DNA of 64,000 nt. Source: Thermohalobaculum sp039816045. GTDB lineage: Bacteria; Pseudomonadota; Alphaproteobacteria; Rhodobacterales; Rhodobacteraceae. The translations under genes and the position numbers were made by a program. Position 1 is the first letter of the stretch. Each line of letters starts with the position of its first letter. Location of the stretch: contig JBCBYB010000010.1 of the NCBI GenBank assembly GCA_039816045.1, positions 1 to 64,000 on the forward strand, read 5' to 3'. Under the pieces are notes generated by a model. It saw only the letters and a program-made list of their open reading frames with translations, did not search any database and was not told where the DNA came from. Positions 17,834-26,214 of the stretch are shown here, one piece after another.

Positions 17834-18223
17834 ACAGGCGGATGGCTGGATGGCCGCGCGCCTTCGGGCGTGAGGAAAGTCCGGGCTCCATGGAGACGCG
17901 GTGCCGGGTAACGCCCGGCGGGGGAGGGGTTCGCTCCGCCCTCAGGGACAGCGCCACAGAGAACAGACCGCCGGGGTGCGCCCCGGCAAGGGTGAAACGG
18001 TGCGGTAAGAGCGCACCGCGGCTCTGGCAACAGGGCCGGCATGGCAAGCCCCACCGGGAGCAAGGTCGCATAGGGGGGACAAGGGGGTTTCGGCCTCCGG
18101 GGTGGTTTCCGGCCCGTTCCCCGGGTTGACTGCACGAGGCCGCGGGCGACCGCGGTCCCAGATGAATGGCCATCCCTCGGGTCCGCCCGAGGACAGAACC
18201 CGGCTTACAGGCCATCCGCACCC
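17834..18223 (+). ncRNA. rnpB: RNase P RNA, bacterial type A
   Basis: Role: the catalytic RNA that trims tRNA 5' ends. Seen: helix P1 from GCGGATGGC (17838–17846) pairing perfectly with GCCATCCGC (18211–18219). The universally conserved GAGGAAAGTCCGGGCTCC lies at about 17869–17886, with ACAGAGAACAGACCGCC and GGTAAGAGCGCACCG in the specificity/core region. Near the 3' end are AGATGAATG and ACAGAACCCGGCTTA. About 390 nt, as expected for an alphaproteobacterium. Long antisense frames across it are not genes. It lies directly upstream of the mraZ control region, the usual Rhodobacterales arrangement. Confidence 0.95.
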
Positions 18224-18332
18224 ACGAAATCCCAAACCCTCGAAATCCCATCACACGGCGTGCCCCACGAGGGCGCACCGCGCATTGACGCGGGCTTGTT
18301 CGGTCCCGCAATCCCAAGGTTCTACGGTGTGC

Positions 18333-18376
18333 TTCCCTCTGTTCCCATAAATTCCCATATTTTCCCTTGTAATCCC
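18333..18376. promoter_or_regulatory. MraZ-type operator array (five TCCC boxes at ~10-bp spacing)
   Basis: The boxes have their CCC cores at 18335, 18344, 18354, 18364 and 18374: the last four are exactly one helical turn apart and the first is nine bases off. On the other strand they read TGGGA, TGGGA, AGGGA, TGGGA and so on. MraZ proteins are known to bind TGGGN repeats with five-base spacers ahead of mraZ, so this is the expected autoregulatory site, here with an extra box or two. Three more ATCCCA copies lie upstream (18229, 18245, 18311). Confidence 0.75.
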
Positions 18377-18395
18377 AGAATGGGTTTGCTATCAC
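18367..18395 (+). promoter_or_regulatory. predicted mraZ promoter
   Basis: TTGTAA (18367–18372) and TATCAC (18390–18395) are separated by 17 bases and resemble sigma-70 -35 and -10 elements. The -35 lies among the MraZ boxes, so bound MraZ would block RNA polymerase. Transcription would begin near 18402, giving a leader of about 220 nt. Confidence 0.45.
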
Positions 18396-18408
18396 ACTTC
18401 CACGGGCA

Positions 18409-18584
18409 GCGGCCGGGAAACAAAAAATCCGAGGCAGCAGTTTCATACAGGCCCCCGGCCGCCGCCCGTCAGTTTCGCGAGAGGCATAAGGCGCATCGGC
18501 GCCGCCCAAGCGGACAGTGACGGGACACGCGGGCCGGGCTCCGAGGGACAGGGGCGGGCGGGCGACACACAGCCCGACCCGCCC
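18409..18584 (+). promoter_or_regulatory. structured mraZ leader with two hairpins
   Basis: The first hairpin pairs GCGGCCGGG (18409–18417) with CCCGGCCGC (18454–18462), nine perfect base pairs. The second pairs GGGCGGGCGGGC (18552–18563) with GCCCGACCCGCCC (18572–18584), with one bulge, followed by TTCCGCTTTTT. The second resembles a weak terminator and could attenuate the dcw operon about 30 bases before mraZ. I see no coding frame of family likeness in this leader. Confidence 0.35.
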
Positions 18585-18624
18585 TTCCGCTTTTTGGGCC
18601 AGGCATGAGGGGCAGGGCGATCCG

Positions 18625-19086
18625 GTGGTTCGGTATTTCATAGGATCGGCAGCGCATAAGCTTGACGCCAAGGGGCGCGTCTCGCTCCCCGCCGACTACC
18701 GCGAAGTGCTGAAGACCCAGGACAGTGCCGATGTTTTCGTGATCGTGCCGGCGGGCGCGGGCGTGCCGTTCCACCTCGCGTTTTCGCGCCAGGGCCATGA
18801 ACGGCTGATTGAGCGCATCGCTGGTATGACGTTTGCCAACCCAGCCGAGAAGCGTGAGACACGGCGCCGGTTCATCTCTGAGGCGCGTCCGATCTCGGTC
18901 GAGGAGGGTGGGCGGTTCGTGCTCTCGAAGGAGCTGCGCGAGGGGCTTGGCCTCGACAAAGAGGTGCAGTTTGTGGGCGACGGTGAAACCTTCCAGATCT
19001 GGCAGCCAAGCGCCCATGCCAAAGCGGAAGCCGCAGCGGCTGAGGCGGCGGCCCCGGCGGAGATCGATTTCGCGGGGCTGGTGTGA
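18625..19086 (+). CDS. mraZ: transcriptional regulator MraZ
   Basis: 153 residues from GTG 18625, chosen because the family begins at FIGSAAHKLDAKGRVSLPA; the frame is open upstream but not family-like. MraZ is a DNA-binding protein with two AbrB-like halves that represses the dcw operon and its own gene. Seen: the first DxKGRxxLPxxYR element (residues 13–24) and a second half with EGGRFVLSKELREGLGLDKEVQFVG (start near 96), each the DNA-contacting motif of one half. A short Ala/Glu-rich C-terminal extension follows. The gene's stop overlaps the next start (GTGA). The operator array lies about 250 bases upstream. Confidence 0.95.
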   Translation: MVRYFIGSAAHKLDAKGRVSLPADYREVLKTQDSADVFVIVPAGAGVPFHLAFSRQGHERLIERIAGMTFANPAEKRETRRRFISEARPISVEEGGRFVLSKELREGLGLDKEVQFVGDGETFQIWQPSAHAKAEAAAAEAAAPAEIDFAGLV

Positions 19087-19088
19087 GT

Positions 19089-20105
19089 ATGACGCCAGTG
19101 CAGGGCAGCCCGCACATCCCTGTCATGCTCGCGGAGGTTCTGGATGCGCTCGCGCCGGTCGCGGGCGGCGTCTTTGTCGACGGCACCTATGGCGCCGGCG
19201 GATACTCGGCGGCGCTGTTGGCCCAAGGTGCTGCCCGCGTCGTCGGCATCGACCGAGACCCGACGGCGATTGCGGCGGGGCGCGTGGCCGAGGCGGGCTC
19301 TGAGGGGCGGCTAGTGTTGGTCGAGGGGGTATTCGGTGCCCTCGATGCCGTGGCCGAAGAGACGCAGGCCATCCCGGCCGACGGGGTCGTGATGGATATC
19401 GGCGTCTCTTCGATGCAGCTCGACCGCGCAGAGCGCGGGTTCTCGTTCCTCCGCGACGGGCCGCTCGATATGCGGATGGGAGGGGATGGGCCGTCTGCTG
19501 CCGATCTGGTGGCCGAGGCCGAGGAGGGCGCGCTTGCTGAGATCATCCGGGTCTATGGCGAAGATCGGGCCGCACGGCGGATCGCTCGGGCGATCGTGGC
19601 GGCGCGCGCCGAGGCGCCGATCGAGACGACGCTTCGTCTCGCCGAGATCGTCGAGGGCACGATGCCGGCGCAGCGTCCGGGGCAGATCCACCCCGCAACG
19701 CGCACCTTCCAGGCGCTGCGGATCGCGGTGAACGACGAGCTTGGCCAGTTGGCCGAGGCGCTGATGGCAGCGGAGCGGATCCTGGCGCCCGGCGGGCGGC
19801 TCGCAGTGGTGAGCTTCCATTCCCTCGAGGACCGGATCGTCAAGCGCTACTTCCAGGCGGCGGCTGCGGGCGCGGGGGGAGGCGGCTCGCGCCATATGCC
19901 CGAGCGCGAGGCGGAGAGCCCCCGCTATGAGGCCCCGCGGCGTGCCGTCCAGGCAGGCGATCCGGAGACCGCAGCGAACCCTCGTGCCCGCTCGGCGCGG
20001 CTCCGCAGCGCGCGGCGCACCGAGGCGCCGGCCCGGGCTCTGGAGCCGGCGTCGTTCGGGCTCCCGCAGCTCGGCCGGGCTGGTCGCAGCAGGGGGCGCC
20101 GATGA
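19089..20105 (+). CDS. rsmH: 16S rRNA (cytosine-1402-N4)-methyltransferase
   Basis: 338 residues from ATG 19089; a GTG at 19083 overlaps the mraZ stop and would add two residues. Role: N4-methylation of C1402 in the ribosomal P site, using S-adenosylmethionine. Seen: HIPVMLAEVLDALAP at the start, the SAM loop VDGTYGAGGYSAALL (about residues 31–45), GVVMDIGVSSMQLD with GFSFLRDGPLDMRM, and the VVSFHSLEDRIVKRYF motif (near 240). The C-terminal 60 residues are Arg/Ala-rich and variable. It overlaps ftsL by four bases (ATGA). Confidence 0.96.
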   Translation: MTPVQGSPHIPVMLAEVLDALAPVAGGVFVDGTYGAGGYSAALLAQGAARVVGIDRDPTAIAAGRVAEAGSEGRLVLVEGVFGALDAVAEETQAIPADGVVMDIGVSSMQLDRAERGFSFLRDGPLDMRMGGDGPSAADLVAEAEEGALAEIIRVYGEDRAARRIARAIVAARAEAPIETTLRLAEIVEGTMPAQRPGQIHPATRTFQALRIAVNDELGQLAEALMAAERILAPGGRLAVVSFHSLEDRIVKRYFQAAAAGAGGGGSRHMPEREAESPRYEAPRRAVQAGDPETAANPRARSARLRSARRTEAPARALEPASFGLPQLGRAGRSRGRR

Positions 20106-20437
20106 ACCGGATCGCCTTCACCCTGTCGATCATCGCCGTGGTGGCCACCGCTGCATGGGCCTATCACGTCAACTACGAGACCGCCGAGGCGCTCGACGAA
20201 GCCCGTCGGCTGGAGCGCGCCGTTGAGCGCCAGCGGGAGCGGCTTGCGGTGCTGCGTGTCGAATGGGCCAAACTGAATGCACCTGGACGCCTCCGGCAGC
20301 TGGTCGCGCGCCACAATGGTCGGCTGCTGCTGATGCCGATCGCGTCGGACCACTATGGGGAGACGGCGGCGATCCCTTATCCGCCGCGCAACACCACTCC
20401 GGTCGCAGCTGACGCCGAAGCGGAGGTGCGCCCATGA
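20102..20437 (+). CDS. ftsL: cell division protein FtsL
   Basis: 111 residues. FtsL is a bitopic inner-membrane protein that, with FtsB and FtsQ, activates septal peptidoglycan synthesis by FtsW/FtsI. Seen: a short cytoplasmic end, one membrane helix (residues 3–20), then a heptad-rich coiled coil rich in Glu/Arg (about 27–60), followed by the APGRLRQLVARH segment typical of alphaproteobacterial FtsL. Assigned mainly by position between rsmH and ftsI plus this layout, because sequence conservation in the family is low. Overlaps both neighbours by four bases. Confidence 0.88.
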   Translation: MNRIAFTLSIIAVVATAAWAYHVNYETAEALDEARRLERAVERQRERLAVLRVEWAKLNAPGRLRQLVARHNGRLLLMPIASDHYGETAAIPYPPRNTTPVAADAEAEVRP

Positions 20438-22167
20438 CCCCGCCCCATGATCCAGGCCTTGCCCCGCGGTCGACCACGCGAGCCCGGGCCGTGCAACGCC
20501 CCGTCGTGCGCGACGACTGGCGGTTGGTCCTTGTGATGCTCGCCTTCCTGGTCGCCTACGGCGCTGTTGGTGCGCGCATGGCGCTGACGGCCCTCGGCGA
20601 TCCGTCCGAGCCCGAAGCGCACCGCGCCGGACCGGTTGCAGCGCCCGTTCGGGCCCAAATCACCGACCGGCGTGGAGAGCTGATGGCCGCGAACCTGCCG
20701 GCTTGGGCGCTCTACACCGACCCGCGCGAGATCCGCAATCCGGCCCAGGCGGCGGATCAGCTCGCCCCGATCTTCCCCCGCATCGGCCGCGACAAGCTCT
20801 TCGAGACGCTGTCGGCCGAGCGCAGCTTTGTCTGGGTCGCGCGCCCCGTCACGCCGGCCCAGAAGGCCGCTGTGATGGACCTGCGCCCGGCCATTCCGGG
20901 GCTGAAATTCGGCCGCCGCGAGATGCGCGTCTACCCGGCCGGGCGTTTGGCGGGCCATCTTCTCGGCGGGGTGCGCGCCGAGAGCGAGACGGTGCACAAC
21001 GCAGCACTGATCGGGCAGTCAGGGATCGAGGGCTATTTCGACGAAGCCCTGCGCCTGCCGGAGCGCGCCGACCAACCGCTTGCGCTCTCGATCGATCTTG
21101 GCGCCCAGTCCGCGCTGACCGAGATCCTTGAGGCCGGCATGCGCCGGACCCGCGCCCAGGCGGCGGCTGCGGTCCTGATGGATGTGCGCACCGGAGAGAT
21201 CGTCGCCATGGTCTCGCTGCCGGATTTCGACCCGAACGCGCCGGTCAAGCGGTTGCGCGGCGGGGCGGCAAACCCGCGCTTCAACCGCGCGGTCAGCGGG
21301 GTCTATGAACTCGGTTCGGTGTTCAAACCCATTACGGCTGCAGTTGCGCTGGAGCTTGGACTGGTCGGACCCGAGACGATGATCGAGACCGGCACCGCCG
21401 TGGTCTCCGGGCGCAACCGCATCCGCGATATGCACCGGATGCCCGCAACGATGTCCGTGACCGATGTGATCCGGCGCTCCTCCAACACCGGGGCCGCACG
21501 GCTTGCCCGTGCCATCGGGCGCAAACGGCTGCGGGCGGCGCTCGACGAGCTCGGATTCCTGAAGCCGCTCGATATCGAAGTCGTAGAGGCGCGTTCGGGT
21601 CGGCCCATGCTGCCACCGCGCTGGGGCGAGCTCTCGACGCTGACCATCGGGTTCGGCCATGGCCTGGCAGTGTCTCCGCTGCACCTCGCGCGGGCCTATG
21701 CGACGCTGGCGAATGGCGGCAAGCTGGTGCAGCCGAGCCTCGTGAAGGGCGGACGCGCGCCTGGACCGCGGGTGTTCTCCGAGCGCGTCAGCCGCGAGAT
21801 GCTCACCATGCTGCGCACCGTTGTCTCTCGCGGCACGGGCCGGCGCACCGATGTCCCAGGCTATGAGGTCGGTGGCAAGACCGGCACGGCCGACAAGGCC
21901 CGCCCCGGCGGCGGCTATTATCCGGACCGAGTGCTCGCGTCCTTTGCCGGGGTGTTCCCTGTCTCCGATCCGGCCTATGCCATCGTCGTCATGCTGGATG
22001 AGCCTACAGATCCCGAGAGCGGCAAGCGCGAGGCGAGCCGCACAGCCGTGCCGGTGGTCGCCCAGGCCGTCCGGCGCATCGCACCGATGCTGGGGCTGCG
22101 TCCGCGGCCTGACCCGGCCCGCGAAACGGTGCCGGTGGTGCTCGGCTCGCTGGAGGCGCCGCGGTGA
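20434..22167 (+). CDS. ftsI: septal peptidoglycan transpeptidase (PBP3)
   Basis: 577 residues, a class B penicillin-binding protein that cross-links septal peptidoglycan. Seen: a cytoplasmic stretch of about 28 residues, one membrane helix (about 29–50), a non-catalytic domain with RGELMAANL and the AGRLAGHLLGG region, and a transpeptidase domain with SxxK at S295 (GSVFKP), SSN at 349–351 (RRSSNTGAARLA) and KTG at 482–484. All three catalytic motifs are intact. It overlaps murE by four bases (GTGA). No unusual feature. Confidence 0.96.
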   Translation: MTPPHDPGLAPRSTTRARAVQRPVVRDDWRLVLVMLAFLVAYGAVGARMALTALGDPSEPEAHRAGPVAAPVRAQITDRRGELMAANLPAWALYTDPREIRNPAQAADQLAPIFPRIGRDKLFETLSAERSFVWVARPVTPAQKAAVMDLRPAIPGLKFGRREMRVYPAGRLAGHLLGGVRAESETVHNAALIGQSGIEGYFDEALRLPERADQPLALSIDLGAQSALTEILEAGMRRTRAQAAAAVLMDVRTGEIVAMVSLPDFDPNAPVKRLRGGAANPRFNRAVSGVYELGSVFKPITAAVALELGLVGPETMIETGTAVVSGRNRIRDMHRMPATMSVTDVIRRSSNTGAARLARAIGRKRLRAALDELGFLKPLDIEVVEARSGRPMLPPRWGELSTLTIGFGHGLAVSPLHLARAYATLANGGKLVQPSLVKGGRAPGPRVFSERVSREMLTMLRTVVSRGTGRRTDVPGYEVGGKTGTADKARPGGGYYPDRVLASFAGVFPVSDPAYAIVVMLDEPTDPESGKREASRTAVPVVAQAVRRIAPMLGLRPRPDPARETVPVVLGSLEAPR

Positions 22168-23693
22168 GTGCGGAGCCCGCCGCTCGGACCCTTGGCGGAC
22201 TCGGGCTGACCGCGCTGCCCCATGCGGGTCCGGCGCCAGACCCGGCAACGCCCGTTGCGGCTCTCGCAGTCGACAGCCGCTTGGTGACCGAAGGTGCGCT
22301 TTTTGCCGCGATCCCCGGCACGAAGCTCGACGGGGCGGAGTTCGCGCAATACGCGGTGCGCAAGGGCGCCGTTGCGGTGCTGGCCACCGCGGCGGGTGCC
22401 GAGCGCCTGCGCGGGGATCTCGGCGATATGCCGGTGCCGGTGTTTCTCTCCGAGACCCCGCGGGCCGAGCTTGCCCGCCTCGCCGCCACCTTCTGGCCCA
22501 GTCAGCCCCAGACCATGGTCGCTGTCACCGGCACCAACGGGAAGACCTCCGTTGCCCATTTCACCCGGCAGCTTTGGGCGGTGACCGGGGCGCAAGCGGC
22601 TTCGATCGGTACGACCGGTGTGGCTGGCGACGGCTTCGAGGAGCCGCTCGATGTGACGACGCCTGAGCCCATCACGCTCCACCGCTTGCTCGACCGGTTG
22701 GCGGCGAAGGGCTGTACCCATGCGGCGATGGAGGCCTCCTCCCACGCGCTCGTGCAGCATCGGGTCGACGGGGTGCGCCTCTCGGCGGCGGCACTGACCA
22801 ACATCCAGCGCGACCACATGGACTATCACGGCAGTCACGCGGCTTATGTGGCGGCGAAGATGCGGCTCTTCGATATCGCCGACGGGGTGGCCATTGCCCA
22901 TGAGGGAGTGGAAGCGGGTCGCGTTTGCGACGTTGCCATCGCGCGTGGCCTGCGCGCCTGGACGGTCGGCCCAAGCGCCGATGCGGATCTGCGCTATGCC
23001 GGGGAGATATTGCCGTCCGGGATGCGCCTTTCAGTCCTCGCGGTGCCCGGATCCCGTGCAACCACGGTCGCGGAGCTCGATCTTCTCGGCGCCTTTCAGA
23101 TGGAGAATGTCGCCGTCGCCCTGGCCCTCGTGCTCGCCACAGGGGCCGACCCGGAGGCCGCGCTTGCGGCCCTTTCCACGCTCAGCGGGGTGCGGGGGCG
23201 GATGGAGCGCGTCGCCCGGCGCGCCAACGGCGCCCAGGTGGTGGTGGATTACGCCCACACCCCCGATGCGTTGGTGGCCGCGCTTAAGGCGCTGCGCCCC
23301 CATGTGGCCGGGCGCTTGATCGTAGCCGGTGGTGCGGGCGGCGACAGGGATCAGGGCAAGCGCCCCTTGATGGGGCGAGCCATGGCCGAGGGCGCCGATC
23401 ATGTGCTCGTCACCGACGACAACCCACGCTCGGAGGACCCGGCCCTGATCCGGCGTGCGGTGCTGGAAGGCGCCCCCGACGCCGAGGAGATCGGTGACCG
23501 GGCCGAGGCCATACTTGCCGGGGTCGATGCCCTGAAAGCTCCCGATGACTGCCTGCTGATTGCCGGAAAGGGCCACGAACAAGGGCAGGAGGTCGCGGGC
23601 ACGCTGCACCCGTTTGACGATGCGACTCAGGCGCGAGCGGCGGTGGCGGCGCTCGATGGCGAGGATCCGTGGCTGGCGGAGGAGGACACATGA
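22164..23693 (+). CDS. murE: UDP-N-acetylmuramoyl-tripeptide synthetase
   Basis: 509 residues, GTG start overlapping the ftsI stop. Role: ATP-dependent addition of the third peptide residue, meso-diaminopimelate in Gram-negatives, to UDP-MurNAc-L-Ala-D-Glu. Seen: an N-terminal uridine-binding domain with the DSRLVTEGALFAAIPG motif, the P-loop GTNGKTS at 123–129, the EASSHAL segment, and a C-terminal domain carrying the DNPRSEDP motif that contacts the DAP carboxylate, which supports meso-DAP specificity. KGHEQGQ near the C-terminus is also typical. Overlaps murF by four bases. Confidence 0.96.
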   Translation: MSAEPAARTLGGLGLTALPHAGPAPDPATPVAALAVDSRLVTEGALFAAIPGTKLDGAEFAQYAVRKGAVAVLATAAGAERLRGDLGDMPVPVFLSETPRAELARLAATFWPSQPQTMVAVTGTNGKTSVAHFTRQLWAVTGAQAASIGTTGVAGDGFEEPLDVTTPEPITLHRLLDRLAAKGCTHAAMEASSHALVQHRVDGVRLSAAALTNIQRDHMDYHGSHAAYVAAKMRLFDIADGVAIAHEGVEAGRVCDVAIARGLRAWTVGPSADADLRYAGEILPSGMRLSVLAVPGSRATTVAELDLLGAFQMENVAVALALVLATGADPEAALAALSTLSGVRGRMERVARRANGAQVVVDYAHTPDALVAALKALRPHVAGRLIVAGGAGGDRDQGKRPLMGRAMAEGADHVLVTDDNPRSEDPALIRRAVLEGAPDAEEIGDRAEAILAGVDALKAPDDCLLIAGKGHEQGQEVAGTLHPFDDATQARAAVAALDGEDPWLAEEDT

Positions 23694-25129
23694 TCGAGAC
23701 CCCGCCACTCTGGACCTCCACCGATGCCGTTGCCGCGACCGACAGCACCACGACGGCTGACTGGACGGCCACCGGCGTCTCCATCGACAGCCGTGAGACG
23801 GTGCCCGGGGACCTTTTTGTGGCGCTGGCGGGCAATGCGCGCGACGGGCATGCCTTTGTGGCTCAGGCATTTGCAAAAGGGGCGGCCGCGGCGATGGTCA
23901 CCCACCGGCCCGAAGATGTGCCCGCGGACGCCCCGCTCCTGATCGTCGGCGACACCCTCGAAGGGCTCCGCGGACTGGCCGCCGCTGCCCGCGCGCGAAC
24001 CAAGGCGCGGGTGGTCGCGGTTACCGGCTCGGTCGGGAAAACCTCCACCAAGGACATGCTGGCGCTGATGCTCGGCGCGCAGGGCTTCTGCCATGCCGCC
24101 GTGCGCAGCTTCAACAACCACTGGGGCGTGCCGCTGACGCTCGCGCGGATGCCGGCGGATGCGGACTATGCGGTGCTCGAGATCGGGATGAACCATGCCG
24201 GCGAGATCGGGCCTCTCTCGCGTCTCTCGCGGCCCCACGCGGCGGTGATTACAGCGGTCGAGGCGGTGCATCTCGAGTTCTTCTCCGGCGTCGAGGAGAT
24301 CGCCGATGCCAAGGCAGAGATCTTCGAAGGGCTTGGACCGGACGGCATCGCGGTGCTGAACACCGACATCGCGCTGTACGCTCGGCTCGATGCGGCCGCC
24401 GGACCCCGCCCGCGGGTCAGCTTCGGCTCGGAGGGGGATGTGGCGCTGCGTTCGACCCGGATCTCCGGTGCCGCGACGGTGGTGGAGGCGCGCATCAAAG
24501 GAGACCCTGCGCTCTTCAAGATCGGCGCCGCGGGCCGCCATTTCGCCCAGAACGCCTGTGGTGCGCTCGCTGCGGTGATCGCCCTCGGCGCGGACCCGGC
24601 GCGCGCGATGCTGGCGCTCGGCCAGTTCGAGGCGCCCATGGGCCGGGGCGCGCGGGAACAGGTCGCGCTTGGCCCGGGCGGGATCGACGGCGCGATCGAG
24701 CTGATCGACGAGAGTTTCAACGCCAACCCAGCCTCCATGCGCGCAGCCTTCGAAGTGTTGGCGAACGCGCCGGTCGAGGACGATATCGGCCGCATTGCGC
24801 GGGGCCGCCGGATCGCCTTTCTCGGCGATATGCTGGAGCTCGGCGAGACCGAACGCGCGCTGCATGCGGCACTCGCGACGGCCCCTGAGGTCGCGGGGAT
24901 CGATCTTATCCATTGTTGCGGGCCGCGGATGCGCGCGCTTCATGCGGTGCTCGAGCCGCCCCGCCGCGGCGAGTGGTTCGAGGACAGTGCTGCCATGGCC
25001 GCTCGCGCACCACGCCTGGTTGACGCGGGCGATGTGGTCATGGTCAAGGGCTCCAAAGGGTCCCGCATGGGGCCGGTCCTGGACGCGATCAGGCGCCTTG
25101 GCAAGACCCGGGGCGAGGGAGGCCTCTGA
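23690..25129 (+). CDS. murF: UDP-N-acetylmuramoyl-tripeptide–D-alanyl-D-alanine ligase
   Basis: 479 residues from ATG 23690 (overlaps murE by four bases; the frame upstream of it is inside murE). Role: ATP-dependent addition of D-Ala-D-Ala, the last cytoplasmic step in UDP-MurNAc-pentapeptide synthesis. Seen: SIDSRETVPGDLFVAL near residue 30, the P-loop GSVGKTSTKDML (about 114–125), FNNHWGVPLTLAR, and the conserved LIDESFNANPASMRAAF (about 343–359). The stop codon overlaps the mraY start by one base (TGATG). Confidence 0.96.
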   Translation: MIETPPLWTSTDAVAATDSTTTADWTATGVSIDSRETVPGDLFVALAGNARDGHAFVAQAFAKGAAAAMVTHRPEDVPADAPLLIVGDTLEGLRGLAAAARARTKARVVAVTGSVGKTSTKDMLALMLGAQGFCHAAVRSFNNHWGVPLTLARMPADADYAVLEIGMNHAGEIGPLSRLSRPHAAVITAVEAVHLEFFSGVEEIADAKAEIFEGLGPDGIAVLNTDIALYARLDAAAGPRPRVSFGSEGDVALRSTRISGAATVVEARIKGDPALFKIGAAGRHFAQNACGALAAVIALGADPARAMLALGQFEAPMGRGAREQVALGPGGIDGAIELIDESFNANPASMRAAFEVLANAPVEDDIGRIARGRRIAFLGDMLELGETERALHAALATAPEVAGIDLIHCCGPRMRALHAVLEPPRRGEWFEDSAAMAARAPRLVDAGDVVMVKGSKGSRMGPVLDAIRRLGKTRGEGGL

Positions 25130-26214
25130 TGCTCTATTATCTCTCGACGCTCAGCGACGGCGGCGACGTCTTCAACCTGTTCCGCTACATCACCTTCCGG
25201 GCGGGCGGCGCGCTGATGACGGCGCTGCTCTTCGGGTTTCTGTTCGGGCGGCCGATCATCAACTGGCTGCGGAAAAAGCAGAAAAAGGGCCAGCCGATCC
25301 GCGAGGACGGTCCGCAATCGCACCTGGTCTCGAAGCAGGGCACCCCGACGATGGGGGGCGTGCTGATCCTCGGGGCCGTGACGATCTCGACGCTGCTCTG
25401 GGCGAGACCGGACAACGGGTTTGTCTGGATCGTGCTGGGGGTGACGCTGGCCTTCGGGATGATCGGGTTCGCCGACGACTACGCCAAGGTGACCAAGCAG
25501 AGCCACAAGGGGGTGCCGGCGCGGTTGCGCTTGGCGCTCGGGCTCGGCATCGGGCTGGCGGCGGCGCTGGCCTCTGCAGCGCTCCAGCCCGAGGCGCTGA
25601 GAAACGCGGTTGCGATCCCCTTCTACAAGGACACGGTGATCCAGGCAGGGCTGCTGTTCCTGCCCTTTGCGATGCTGGTGGTGGCGGGCTCGGCGAATGC
25701 CGTGAATCTGACCGATGGGTTGGACGGCTTGGCGATCGTTCCGGTGATGATCGCGGCGGGTTCGCTTGGGGTGATCGCCTACGTGGTCGGCCGGACGGAC
25801 TTCACGGAATATCTCCAATTGAATTATGTTCCGGGCACAGGAGAGATCATTATCATCGCTGCGGGGATAATCGGAGCGGGCCTCGGCTTCCTTTGGTACA
25901 ACGCTCCTCCCGCCGCGGTCTTCATGGGCGACACCGGATCACTCGCCCTCGGAGGCTGTCTTGGCGCCGTTGCGGTGGCGATCAAGCACGAGATCGTGCT
26001 GGCCATCATCGGCGGGCTCTTCGTGCTGGAGGCGGTCAGCGTGATCGTCCAGGTCGCGAGCTTCAAGCTCACCGGCAAGCGCGTCTTCCGCATGGCCCCG
26101 ATCCATCACCATTTCGAGCAGAAGGGCTGGCAGGAGCCCACCATCGTGATCCGTTTCTGGATCATCGCGGTGATCCTCGCGCTCATCGGCCTCGCGAGCC
26201 TGAAGGTGCGGTGA
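25129..26214 (+). CDS. mraY: phospho-N-acetylmuramoyl-pentapeptide transferase
   Basis: 361 residues, an integral membrane enzyme with about ten hydrophobic segments. It moves phospho-MurNAc-pentapeptide from UDP to undecaprenyl phosphate, giving lipid I. Seen: GTPTMGG, the metal/lipid region FADDYAKVTKQSHKG (about residues 113–127), NAVNLTDGLDGLA with its conserved aspartates, FMGDTGSLALGG, and the cytosolic HHHFEQKGW motif near the end. Standard length. The stop overlaps the start of the orphan gene by one base (TGATG). Confidence 0.96.
   Translation: MLYYLSTLSDGGDVFNLFRYITFRAGGALMTALLFGFLFGRPIINWLRKKQKKGQPIREDGPQSHLVSKQGTPTMGGVLILGAVTISTLLWARPDNGFVWIVLGVTLAFGMIGFADDYAKVTKQSHKGVPARLRLALGLGIGLAAALASAALQPEALRNAVAIPFYKDTVIQAGLLFLPFAMLVVAGSANAVNLTDGLDGLAIVPVMIAAGSLGVIAYVVGRTDFTEYLQLNYVPGTGEIIIIAAGIIGAGLGFLWYNAPPAAVFMGDTGSLALGGCLGAVAVAIKHEIVLAIIGGLFVLEAVSVIVQVASFKLTGKRVFRMAPIHHHFEQKGWQEPTIVIRFWIIAVILALIGLASLKVR

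Noticed and set aside
17670..18671. 333-residue reverse frame over rnpB
   Set aside because: It runs through a conserved structural RNA and has no protein likeness.
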